A DNA stretch of 64,000 nt from Novosphingobium sp. PhB57. Its GTDB lineage: Bacteria; Pseudomonadota; Alphaproteobacteria; Sphingomonadales; Sphingomonadaceae. Below the pieces are notes generated by a model that searched no databases, was not told the DNA's origin, and was given only the letters and a program-made list of their open reading frames with translations. Shown in pieces: positions 9,466 to 17,030 of the stretch (within the stretch, counting starts at the first letter, position 1; each line of letters starts with the position of its first letter). Position numbers and translations under genes: made by a program. The DNA is taken from NCBI RefSeq assembly GCF_004342985.1, contig NZ_SMBO01000003.1:496001-560000 (forward strand), in the 5' to 3' direction.

Positions 9466-10557
9466 TTATCCAAATGTAACCGAATAGGCGCGGACGCCCG
9501 GCTGCGAGAATTCGATGCGAACCGTGCGGTCGGTGACGGCGCCGTGCTGGCGGACGATCTGGTAGAGCCGGTCCTGCCGCAACTCGCCCCAGCCGGCCGC
9601 GTCGGTATCCGCGCCATGATCGGCGCCGGGGGCCGCGCCGTCGATGGTCACCCGGAAGCGCACGGGCTTTCCACCGGCAGGCGCGCCGAGCACGAAGTGG
9701 GCATCGCGGGCATGGAAGCGAAAACGAATGGCGCCGTCCGAACCGCCCGACACCGCGAAATCCGGCCCCACGCTCCAGTCGCCGGACAAGTCCCAGCGGT
9801 TCAAGGGCAGCGCCCGCGCGGGAGCATAACGATGTGCGGCATCGCGCTCGAACCCGCCGGGCGAGGCGAAGGCGGCCGCCTTGGCATAGCCGAGATAGGC
9901 TTCGGGCGATTTCAGGTTGCGCCAGTCGGCCTCGGCTTCGATGCCTTGCCCCGTGATCGAGGCCAGCGGCACACCCGAAACGTCATGGCCGGCCTCGGTC
10001 AGGAGCTTGCGCAGCAGTTGCTCGGCCTGGTCGTAACCGCCTTCTCCCACGCGATAGGCGCGGACCTGGCCTTTCGCGTCGATGAAATAGAAGCCCGGCC
10101 AGCCCTCGTTCGAAAAGGCGCTCCAGATCGCATAGTCGTTGTCCTGAAGGTTGGGATAGCCGATGCCCAGCGCGGCAATGGCGCTGCGGACTTTGGCGGG
10201 ATCGTGCTCGAAGCCGAACTCCGGCGCATGGACGCCGACCACCTGCAATCCCTTGTCTCCATAGCGATCGCTCCAGGCACGCAGATAAGGCAGCGCCCGC
10301 AGCGAGTTGATGCAGGAGTAAGTCCAGAAATTCACCAGCACCACTTTGCCGCGCAGCGTCGGAGCGCCCTGCGGCGCCAGCCATGGCCGCGCCCGTTCCA
10401 GCAGGTCGATCGGTCCGATGCGGGAGGGAGTGGCTGCGGCGACGGCGTCGCCGTCCTGCAGCGGGCGGGCCAGCGCCTCGCGGCAGCAGAGCGCCGTCGT
10501 GCTTCCTGCGGTCATGAGGGCGGCGGCGATGAAGCCCAGCGAGCGGTTCGTTGTCAT
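9466..10557 (-). CDS. DipZ-like exported thioredoxin-fold protein with CxxS site
   Basis: Periplasmic thioredoxin-like protein, 363 aa. An N-terminal hydrophobic signal is followed by a thioredoxin/AhpC-TSA fold (KVVLVNFWTYSCINSLRALPYL) and a C-terminal DipZ-type beta domain (SGDWSVGPDFAV ... IEFSQPGVRAYSVTFG). Family members normally carry CINC at the active site. Here the bases read TGC ATC AAC TCG, giving Cys82 and Ser85, so the resolving Cys is missing. Such sites usually isomerise or trap mixed disulfides rather than oxidise or reduce them. Divergent from the epoxide-hydrolase-like gene at 10766 across a promoter rich in GCTAACG repeats. Confidence 0.88.
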   Translation of the reverse strand: MTTNRSLGFIAAALMTAGSTTALCCREALARPLQDGDAVAAATPSRIGPIDLLERARPWLAPQGAPTLRGKVVLVNFWTYSCINSLRALPYLRAWSDRYGDKGLQVVGVHAPEFGFEHDPAKVRSAIAALGIGYPNLQDNDYAIWSAFSNEGWPGFYFIDAKGQVRAYRVGEGGYDQAEQLLRKLLTEAGHDVSGVPLASITGQGIEAEADWRNLKSPEAYLGYAKAAAFASPGGFERDAAHRYAPARALPLNRWDLSGDWSVGPDFAVSGGSDGAIRFRFHARDAHFVLGAPAGGKPVRFRVTIDGAAPGADHGADTDAAGWGELRQDRLYQIVRQHGAVTDRTVRIEFSQPGVRAYSVTFG

Positions 10558-10625
10558 GGCGGATGGCTCCCTTGGATGGAGCCCGCGTTCTAGGCGCCGG
10601 GAAGGCAGTCCTGCACGCCAGCTTG

Positions 10626-10698
10626 CGTTAGCTGCGCGCAGTTTCGCCCGGGGCGGCGGCGCACAACAGGCGCTAACGCGGCATCACCGCAGCTAACG
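10626..10698. promoter_or_regulatory. Triple GCTAACG motif in divergent promoter
   Basis: Three copies of GCTAACG lie between the thioredoxin-like and epoxide-hydrolase-like genes: inverted at 10626-10632, direct at 10672-10678 and direct at 10692-10698. The last two are exactly 20 bp apart, two helical turns. Copies one and three share 11 bases (CGCAGCTAACG) as a perfect inverted repeat. A fourth copy lies at 18784-18790. This looks like a transcription-factor binding array; the cognate factor is unknown, and the 969-aa winged-helix regulator is the nearest candidate. Confidence 0.5.
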
Positions 10699-10765
10699 GG
10701 CATACCGCGACGATCCCTCTACTTTGTCCGCCACACGGCCCGGAGACCGGCCAAGGAGAAGAGAG

Positions 10766-12076
10766 ATGATCGCAGACAATCTGACATCGCGCCGGAATTT
10801 CGTGGCCGGGGCGGGAACCGCCGCGGTGGCCCTGGCCGCCCTGCCCGGCACGGCCCGCGCGCTGGCAGCGGACGATGCACTCGGGGCGGCCGCCATGCCC
10901 GGAAAGGCCGGTAGCGTCCGCCCGTTCCGGGTCACGGTGCCTGCGGAGCGGATCGCGGCCATGAAGCGCCGTATCGCCGAAACCCGCTGGGCCGATCCCC
11001 AGCCCGTGGAGGACGACAGCCAGGGCGTGCGCCGCCAGACGTTGCAGCCGCTCATGGCCTACTGGGGCGGCGCCTACGACTGGCGGCAGGTGGAGGCCCG
11101 CCTCAATGCCCTGCCGATGTTCATGACCGAGATCGACGGGCTGGACATCCACTTCATCCATGTGCGCTCCCGCCATGAGAACGCCATGCCGATGATCCTC
11201 ACCCATGGCTGGCCCGGCTCTGTCCTGGAATTCCTGAACGTCATCGCTCCGTTGACCGACCCGACCGCCCATGGCGGCACGGCCGAGGATGCCTTCCACC
11301 TCGTCATCCCCTCGATCCCGGGCTTCGGGTTTTCGGCCAGGCCGACCACGCCGGGTTGGGGATCGGACCGGATCGGCCGCGCCTGGTCCACGCTGATGCT
11401 GCGGCTCGGTTACGACCGCTATGTCAGCCAGGGCGGCGATTGCGGTTCGGTGATCTCTCAGCGCATGGCGCTTCAGCATGTGCCGGGCCTGCTGGGCATC
11501 CATCTCAACATGCCCGCCGTGGTCCCGGCCGACATCGCCCGGACCCTGGCAGCGGGAGATCCCGCACCCGGCCAGCTCTCGGCCAAGGAACGCCGGGCTT
11601 TCGAGCAGCTCCAGGCCTTCTATCGCGATAACTCGGCCTATGCCGCGATGATGAACACCCGGCCGCAGACCATCGGCTATTCGCTGGTGGATTCGCCCGT
11701 GGGCATGGCCGCATGGATGTACGAGAAGATCGCCCAGTGGACCGACAGCGGCGGGCAGCCGGAGCGCGTCCTGGGCCGCGAGGCGATACTCGACGACATC
11801 TCGCTCTACTGGCTCACCGAAACCGGGGCCTCGGCCGCGCGGATCTATTGGGAAGACCATTCGAACAACTTCAACGCGCGCGGCATCATCGACCTGCCCG
11901 TGGCCGTCAGCGTCTTCCCGGGCGAGATCTTTCGCGCGCCCAAAAGCTGGGCCGAGCGCTGCTACCGCAACCTGTTCTACTTCAACGAGACAGAAACCGG
12001 CGGCCATTTCGCCGCCTGGGAGCAGCCCGCGCTCTTCGCCCGGGAACTGCGCGCCGCCTTCCGCCCCCTGCGCTGA
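10766..12076 (+). CDS. Tat-exported epoxide hydrolase (EHN family)
   Basis: Alpha/beta hydrolase of the microsomal-type epoxide hydrolase group, 436 aa. A twin-Arg signal (SRRNFVAGAG, residues about 8-40) predicts folded export to the periplasm. An EHN domain comes next (VRPFRVTVPAERIAAMKRRI, RWADP), then the oxyanion motif HGWPGS (His147), nucleophile Asp225 in GGDCGS, and a C-terminal GGHFAAWE containing the likely catalytic His. ATG 10766 follows AAGGAGAAGAGAG. It heads a plus-strand run with ohr and a second hydrolase. The natural substrate is unknown; several EHN proteins in proteobacteria are juvenile-hormone- or terpenoid-epoxide-like hydrolases. Confidence 0.88.
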   Translation: MIADNLTSRRNFVAGAGTAAVALAALPGTARALAADDALGAAAMPGKAGSVRPFRVTVPAERIAAMKRRIAETRWADPQPVEDDSQGVRRQTLQPLMAYWGGAYDWRQVEARLNALPMFMTEIDGLDIHFIHVRSRHENAMPMILTHGWPGSVLEFLNVIAPLTDPTAHGGTAEDAFHLVIPSIPGFGFSARPTTPGWGSDRIGRAWSTLMLRLGYDRYVSQGGDCGSVISQRMALQHVPGLLGIHLNMPAVVPADIARTLAAGDPAPGQLSAKERRAFEQLQAFYRDNSAYAAMMNTRPQTIGYSLVDSPVGMAAWMYEKIAQWTDSGGQPERVLGREAILDDISLYWLTETGASAARIYWEDHSNNFNARGIIDLPVAVSVFPGEIFRAPKSWAERCYRNLFYFNETETGGHFAAWEQPALFARELRAAFRPLR

Positions 12077-12105
12077 CGAACCCCTCAAATAAAAGGAGAA
12101 TACCC

Positions 12106-12519
12106 ATGTCCGACATCAAGACGCTCTATACCGCCGAAGTCCATGTCACCGGCGGCCGCGAAGGCAAGGCCCGCAGTTCCGACGGGCGCCTCGACATCGC
12201 GCTGTCCACCCCCGGCACGGCAGGCCAGGGCACCAATCCGGAGCAGCTCTTTGCCGCCGGCTGGTCGGCCTGTTTCGAGGGCGCGATGGGCATTGCCGCC
12301 GCAACCAGGGGCGTGACGCTCCCGAGCGACCTTTCCATCGATGCGCATGTCGAACTCCGCCACGGCCCGGACGGCTATGCGCTGGCAGCAAGGCTCGATG
12401 TCCATGTGCCCGGGCTCGAACCGGACCTCGCGCGCCAGATCATCGAAGCGGCGCATCGCACCTGCCCTTACTCCAAGGCGGTGAAGGGCAACATCGACAC
12501 CGTCGTGGCCCTGGCCTGA
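12106..12519 (+). CDS. ohr: Organic hydroperoxide resistance protein (Ohr/OsmC family)
   Basis: Thiol peroxidase that reduces organic hydroperoxides, 137 aa, the normal Ohr length. The two redox Cys are in their usual contexts, WSACFEGAM (about residue 60) and RTCPYSKAVKGN (about residue 125). The N-terminus TLYTAEVHVTGGREGKA is typical of Ohr rather than OsmC. A clear AAAAGGAG ribosome site precedes ATG 12106. It lies 29 bases after the epoxide-hydrolase gene and 22 before the next hydrolase, so probably one transcript. No MarR-type OhrR gene is adjacent, which is unusual for ohr. Confidence 0.93.
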   Translation: MSDIKTLYTAEVHVTGGREGKARSSDGRLDIALSTPGTAGQGTNPEQLFAAGWSACFEGAMGIAAATRGVTLPSDLSIDAHVELRHGPDGYALAARLDVHVPGLEPDLARQIIEAAHRTCPYSKAVKGNIDTVVALA

Positions 12520-12541
12520 CCCTGTAACGGAGATTTCCATC

Positions 12542-13336
12542 ATGAAGACTGTCCTTGCCGGCGCACTGGCCCTGGCTGCAGGCGCGCTCGTTCCCTATGC
12601 CGCGGCAGAGGCGCAGACGCGCACGCCGACACCGAAACCGACGATCGTGCTGGTCCACGGCGCCTTTGCGGATTCCTCCAGCTGGAACGGCGTCATTTCC
12701 GTGCTCCAGCACGACGGATATGCCGTGGTCGCCGCGCCTGACAACTTGCGCGGGGTCCGTGCGGACGCCGCTGTCGTTTCGGACGTGGTGAAAAGCATTG
12801 CTGGACCCGTGGTGCTGGTCGGCCATTCCTACGGAGGGTCGGTCATCTCCGAGGCGGCCGATGGACTGCCGAGCGTCAAGGGGCTGGTCTACGTCTCCGC
12901 CTTCGCGCCGGATGCGGGCGAGACCGCATTGGGTCTGACCGGCAAGTTTCCCGGCAGTACGCTCGCTCCGGCGCTGGCGCCGCCCGTCCCGATCGCGGGC
13001 GGCGGCAAGGATCTCTACATCCTTCAGGCCCGTTTCCACGACCAGTTCGCAGCCGACTTGCCAGCAGCGGAGGCACGCCTGATGGCGGCCGGACAGCGCC
13101 CGGTGGCCGAGGCCGCGCTCTCCGAACCCTCGACCGCGCCGGCCTGGAAACATGTGCCTTCGTGGTTCGTCTATGGCGATGCCGACCGGAACATTCCGCC
13201 GGCCGCCCTGCGCTACATGGCCGAGCGCGCGCAGTCGCGGCAGACGGTAGTCGTGAAGGGCGGCTCGCATGTCGTCATGGTGTCGCACCCGGCCGAAGTC
13301 GCGGCGCTGATCGAGCGGGCCGCCATGGCAAAATAA
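12542..13336 (+). CDS. Exported alpha/beta hydrolase (chloroperoxidase-like, Ser nucleophile)
   Basis: Periplasmic alpha/beta hydrolase of 264 aa. A Sec signal ends near AAAEAQT. The oxyanion motif is LVHGAFADSSSW, the nucleophile is Ser96 in VGHSYGGS, the acid is in YGDADRNIP and the base in KGGSHVVMVSHP. This sequence class (often annotated as salicylate esterase or chloroperoxidase-like) has poorly defined substrates. Its start follows an ACGGAG site. It is the third gene of the epoxide hydrolase-ohr-hydrolase run, closed by a strong hairpin at 13344-13378. Confidence 0.88.
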   Translation: MKTVLAGALALAAGALVPYAAAEAQTRTPTPKPTIVLVHGAFADSSSWNGVISVLQHDGYAVVAAPDNLRGVRADAAVVSDVVKSIAGPVVLVGHSYGGSVISEAADGLPSVKGLVYVSAFAPDAGETALGLTGKFPGSTLAPALAPPVPIAGGGKDLYILQARFHDQFAADLPAAEARLMAAGQRPVAEAALSEPSTAPAWKHVPSWFVYGDADRNIPPAALRYMAERAQSRQTVVVKGGSHVVMVSHPAEVAALIERAAMAK

Positions 13337-13343
13337 GACAGGA

Positions 13344-13378
13344 ACGCCGGTGCGGGCGATAGTGTCCCGCACCGGCGT
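13344..13378. terminator. Bidirectional hairpin between convergent genes
   Basis: A perfect 13-bp inverted repeat (ACGCCGGTGCGGG / CCCGCACCGGCGT) with a 9-base loop. It sits between the ends of the plus-strand hydrolase gene (stop 13336) and the minus-strand cytochrome P460 gene (stop 13424). There is no long T-run on either side, but position and stability fit a shared terminator. Confidence 0.75.
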
Positions 13379-13423
13379 CATGGCCAGCGACTGGCGGCAA
13401 GCGGGCGATCGATGTCGCCCGCT

Positions 13424-13960
13424 TCAGCGTGCGTAGTCGGTGAAGACCCGGTCCGCACCCGGCTCGCCCCCGTCAAGCCTGGCATGGCAGGCGGCGCAGG
13501 AGCGTGTCAGTGCCTCGTCGGGGTCAGGCTTTCCGTCCTCGAACTGGCCGTAGCCCCATCCGCCGCTGGCCGCATAGCGCCGCGCATCCTTGACGCTGAC
13601 CTGGACGTTAGTGGCCGCCCCCGCCACGAAGGACTGCGGAGCGGGAAACACCGCATCGTTCCGGGGCGACGATTCGAAGCGCCAGGCCAGCCGCACGATC
13701 ACCGCGCCATCGGGGAACGGCCGCGTTCCCGCGCGATAGGCGCGCAAGGCGATCTCGTTGCCTAGGATCGCACGGATGTCGTTGTTCTTGCCCGCCTCGT
13801 GCGCGACGCTGATGAGCTTCCAGTCGCGGTAGCCCTCCGGTAACCTCACGCCGTAGACAGGAGCCGCTTCCGTCTGCCGGTCCTGGGCCGCCACCATGGT
13901 GGACAGGCCCAGGACCGCCGCAGCCAGCGCGAGGCAGCAGGCACCGGGACGCAGCGTCAT
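13424..13960 (-). CDS. Cytochrome P460-family periplasmic protein
   Basis: Exported c-type heme protein, 178 aa. A Sec signal (cleavage near VAAQD) is followed by the P460 fold: YRDWKLISVAHEAGKNNDIRAILGN, the RLAWRF strand, and the heme site CAACH (Cys155, Cys158, His159) close to the C-terminus. Characterised P460 proteins oxidise hydroxylamine through a Lys-crosslinked heme, but many homologues are of unknown activity and I cannot assign the crosslink residue here. Its ATG overlaps the stop of the upstream hydrolase gene (ATGA, 13957-13960), so the pair is coupled. Confidence 0.88.
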   Translation of the reverse strand: MTLRPGACCLALAAAVLGLSTMVAAQDRQTEAAPVYGVRLPEGYRDWKLISVAHEAGKNNDIRAILGNEIALRAYRAGTRPFPDGAVIVRLAWRFESSPRNDAVFPAPQSFVAGAATNVQVSVKDARRYAASGGWGYGQFEDGKPDPDEALTRSCAACHARLDGGEPGADRVFTDYAR

Positions 13961-14997
13961 GCCAGCTTCCCCGCATCGAGCACGGCCTTGGCGAAGGCCT
14001 CAGGCGCCTCCTGCGGCAGGTTATGGCCGATCCCGCCGGTGATGAGGCGATGCTCGTAAGGGCCGGAGAACTTCGCGCGGTAAGCGCCAGGTTCCGGGTG
14101 CGGCGCGCCGTTGGCATCGCCCTCCATGGTGATCGCGGGAACGGTGATCGCAGGCGCCGATGCAAGCTGCGCCTCGGCAGTGTCGTATTGCGACTCGCCC
14201 TGCGCCAGGCCGAGCCGCCACCGGTAGTTGTGAATGACGATATCGACGTGGTCCGGATTGGCGAAGGACGCGGCCGAGCGGTCGTACGTCTCGTCGTCGA
14301 AAGCCCAGCGGGGCGAGGCCTGCTGCCAGATGAGGCGGTTGAAGGCTTTGGTGTCGGCCGCATAGCCGGCGCGGCCGCGCTCGGTGGCGAAGTAGAACTG
14401 ATACCACCATTGCAGTTCGGCCTTGGGCGGCAAGGGCTTGGCATTCCCCGCCTGGCTGCCGATCAGGTAGCCGCTGACCGAGACCAGCGCCTTGCACCGC
14501 TGCGGCCAGAGCGCCGCCATAATGTCCGCCGTGCGGGCGCCCCAGTCGAACCCGGCGACGATGGCCTGCCGAATCCCGAGCGCATCCATCAAGGCAATGC
14601 CGTCTGCCGCCAGCGCGGCCTGCTGGCCATTGCGCGGGCTGGTCGCCGACCGGAAGGTGGTCGTGCCGAAGCCGCGCAAGTGGGGAACGATGACGCGGTG
14701 CCCCTGCGCGGCCAGGATCGGGGCGACCTGGGCGAAGCTGTGGATGTCGTATGGCCAACCGTGGAACAGCAGCACGGGCTGCCCGGAAGACGGGCCCATT
14801 TCCACGTAGCCGATGTCGAGCGTGCCGGCAGCGATCTGCCGCACCGGCTCAAGAACAATGGATGCCTGCCGCACGGGCGCGGCCGCCATGGCGCTTTTCG
14901 GCCCGAGACCAGCCACCATGGCCGATGCCAGCGCCGCGGCGGCGGCGATGAATTCGCGCCGCCGGGAAGGGGTAAGAATGGGCGTTTCGTTGAGCAT
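13957..14997 (-). CDS. Tat-exported Asp-nucleophile hydrolase (epoxide hydrolase/dehalogenase type)
   Basis: Alpha/beta hydrolase, 346 aa, with a twin-Arg signal (SRRREFIAAAAALASAM). The oxyanion motif HGWP and the nucleophile elbow GFDWGA (Asp151) replace the Ser of ordinary esterases, which places it with soluble epoxide hydrolases and haloalkane/haloacetate dehalogenases. The likely base is in GGIGHNLPQE. Start ATG 14997 has AAGGAGGT 6 bases upstream. It is coupled to the cytochrome P460 gene. This is the second Asp-nucleophile hydrolase within 4 kb, both sent to the periplasm. Confidence 0.88.
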   Translation of the reverse strand: MLNETPILTPSRRREFIAAAAALASAMVAGLGPKSAMAAAPVRQASIVLEPVRQIAAGTLDIGYVEMGPSSGQPVLLFHGWPYDIHSFAQVAPILAAQGHRVIVPHLRGFGTTTFRSATSPRNGQQAALAADGIALMDALGIRQAIVAGFDWGARTADIMAALWPQRCKALVSVSGYLIGSQAGNAKPLPPKAELQWWYQFYFATERGRAGYAADTKAFNRLIWQQASPRWAFDDETYDRSAASFANPDHVDIVIHNYRWRLGLAQGESQYDTAEAQLASAPAITVPAITMEGDANGAPHPEPGAYRAKFSGPYEHRLITGGIGHNLPQEAPEAFAKAVLDAGKLA

Positions 14998-15186
14998 GAC
15001 GACCTCCTTGTCTGTCAGGAGGTCATAAACGGGCCGCGCCGATCCGGCTTGTTAATTGGCGTGAGGTTCTGTGAGCGCAGCGGAAAACGACTTCATTTCA
15101 GCGCCCTGAACCAGAGCCACCCGTTCCGAAGGCCGAGCCGCCGCGTGCGATGGTTTCGATCCAGCGCAGGCGGCGGTCAGGGAGTG

Positions 15187-16485
15187 TCAGGGCCTGACAG
15201 GCGCCACGCGCCAGACGGTGTTCGAAAGATCGTCGGCCACCAGCAGCGCTCCGCCCACCGGATCGTAGGCGACGCCCACCGGCCGGCCGCGGGCATGACC
15301 GTCCTTGATGAAGCCGGTCAGGAAGTCCTGCGGCTTGCCGGAGGGGCGGCCATTAGCGAAGGGCACCCAGACCACCTTGTAGCCGGAGAGGTCCTGCCGG
15401 TTCCAGCTGCCGTGCTCGCCGACGAAGGCCCCTTGCGCGAAGTTGCCGCCGAGGCCCGTTCCCGTGACGAAGGACAGCCCCAGCGCGGCGACATGGGATC
15501 CCAGCGCATAGTCGGGACGGATCGCCGCACGCACCATGGCAGGCTTCTGCGGATGGACGCGGGGGTCCACGTTCTGCCCCCAGTAGCTATAGGGCCAGCC
15601 GTAGAAGCCGCCGTCGCGGACGGAAGTGAGATAGTCCGGCACCAATTGCGGGCCCAGTTCGTCGCGCTCGTTGGCCACTGTCCAGAGCTGGGCATTGGCG
15701 GGATTGATCGCCATCGCCGTGGGATTGCGCACGCCGGAAGCATAAGTCCGGTGCGCGCCCGTCTGCCGGTCGATTTCCCAGATCTGCGCCCGGTCCTGCT
15801 CCACGTCGAGGCCGCGCTCGCCGATATTGCTGTTGGAGCCGATGCCGACATAGAGCTTCGAGCCATCGGCAGAGGCCGTCATCGCCTTGGTCCAGTGATG
15901 GTTGATGCGCGAAGGCAGCTTCACGAGTTCCACGCCCGGACCTTCCGCGCGGGTCATGCCGTCGCGATAGGGGAAGCGGATCACCGCATCCTGATCCGCC
16001 ACGTAGATGTTCCCGTCGGCATAGGCGAGGCCGTAGGGCGCGTTGAGCCCGGTCGCGAATTCGGTGCGCAAGTCCGGCTTGCCGTCGCCATTGGTGTCGC
16101 GCAGCAAGGTCACGCGGTTGCCGCCCTTCACCGAGGTCTTGCCCATGGACTTGATGTAGCCGGCGATCACGTCCTTGGGCCGCACGGTCGGCGCGTCCTG
16201 GCCGCCCATGCCTTCCGCCACGAGGATGTCGCCATTGGGCAGCACCAGGATCTGGCGCGGCACCTTGAGCCCGGTGGCGATGGCGGTGACGGCAAAGCCG
16301 GCCGGCGCCTTGGGCGCTTCACCGTTCCAGCCCGCCGGAGTGGCGATGTTCATGGGCGGCAACAGGGTCTGCCGCTGCTTCGGCAGGTCCGGCTGCGCGC
16401 CGGTCTGGTCGAGGTCGGGATTGCTGCTGCCGCAAGCCGCGAGCGCCAGCGCCGATGCGCCGATGGCGATATGGCGAAAGATCAT
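15187..16485 (-). CDS. PQQ-type sorbosone/glucose dehydrogenase lipoprotein
   Basis: Membrane-anchored quinoprotein dehydrogenase, 432 aa. The lipobox LAAC puts the lipid on Cys18. A six-bladed propeller of the GDH/sorbosone dehydrogenase family follows, with VPRQILVLPNGDILVAE, a calcium-like DTNGDGKPD loop, LPSRINHHWTKAMTASADGSKLYVGIGSNSNIGE and YGWPYSYWGQ. It is expected to oxidise a sugar or aldehyde in the periplasm and pass electrons to the respiratory chain; substrate and cofactor need biochemical proof. Its ATG overlaps the stop of the DUF2231 gene (ATGA), making a two-gene unit seen in many proteobacteria. Confidence 0.92.
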   Translation of the reverse strand: MIFRHIAIGASALALAACGSSNPDLDQTGAQPDLPKQRQTLLPPMNIATPAGWNGEAPKAPAGFAVTAIATGLKVPRQILVLPNGDILVAEGMGGQDAPTVRPKDVIAGYIKSMGKTSVKGGNRVTLLRDTNGDGKPDLRTEFATGLNAPYGLAYADGNIYVADQDAVIRFPYRDGMTRAEGPGVELVKLPSRINHHWTKAMTASADGSKLYVGIGSNSNIGERGLDVEQDRAQIWEIDRQTGAHRTYASGVRNPTAMAINPANAQLWTVANERDELGPQLVPDYLTSVRDGGFYGWPYSYWGQNVDPRVHPQKPAMVRAAIRPDYALGSHVAALGLSFVTGTGLGGNFAQGAFVGEHGSWNRQDLSGYKVVWVPFANGRPSGKPQDFLTGFIKDGHARGRPVGVAYDPVGGALLVADDLSNTVWRVAPVRP

Positions 16486-16943
16486 CGGCCTGCCTCCACT
16501 GCCAGAACGCGGCCTTGCGAATGGCCCACCCAGCCCGCGGCAAGCGCGAGGATCGTGCTCAGAACCGAGAGCACCACGCCCATCGTTCCCACCGAAGCCC
16601 AACCGTCATGGCTGTGCTGGAAGGCGTTGAACAGCCCCGCGATCCACGCGAGCGCCAGCAGCACCGTCACCACGCCGTTATGGCGCCGCTCCATCGGCTC
16701 CCGCGCGGCCCAGGTTACGATGGCGCTCCATAGCAGTGCAAACCCGCCGAACAGCAGCGCGCCGGTAATCAGCCAGGCGGAGAAGTTGGTCCACTGGATC
16801 TGCGCGGTCTTCACGTAGGTCACGTCGGACAGCAGCGCGCTGGGAAACAGCGCGACTGGAAAGGCCATCAACAGCGCGTGAAGCGGATGAAGCGACCGGC
16901 GAAGCGGACGGATAGGCCGGACGGCCGGCTGCGCACTGAGCAA
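16482..16943 (-). CDS. DUF2231 four-helix inner-membrane protein
   Basis: Integral membrane protein with four predicted helices (LLMAFPVALFPSALLSDV, WLITGALLFGGFALLWSAI, NGVVTVLLALAWIAGLF, MGVVLSVLSTILALAAGWV), matching DUF2231. Homologues often sit beside sorbosone dehydrogenases and may serve as a membrane partner or electron link (inference). There is no ATG near the conserved start: I choose TTG 16943, preceded by GGGAG at 7 bases. The frame also opens with a TTG at 16985, and the first ATG (about 16865) falls within the first helix. Confidence 0.78.
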   Translation of the reverse strand: MLSAQPAVRPIRPLRRSLHPLHALLMAFPVALFPSALLSDVTYVKTAQIQWTNFSAWLITGALLFGGFALLWSAIVTWAAREPMERRHNGVVTVLLALAWIAGLFNAFQHSHDGWASVGTMGVVLSVLSTILALAAGWVGHSQGRVLAVEAGR

Positions 16944-17030
16944 GGTGGATCTCCCGATGGGAAGGGATAAGTATCGCTCCTGCAAATGCCCGGTATGCCG
17001 TTTTGTTTCGTCGCGGGGCGTCGGTCCTGC

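Noticed and set aside
14023..16818. A 931-codon plus-strand open frame
   Set aside because: It spans the antisense of three well-supported genes (hydrolase, sorbosone dehydrogenase, DUF2231) and their intergenic gap. This is a high-GC artefact.
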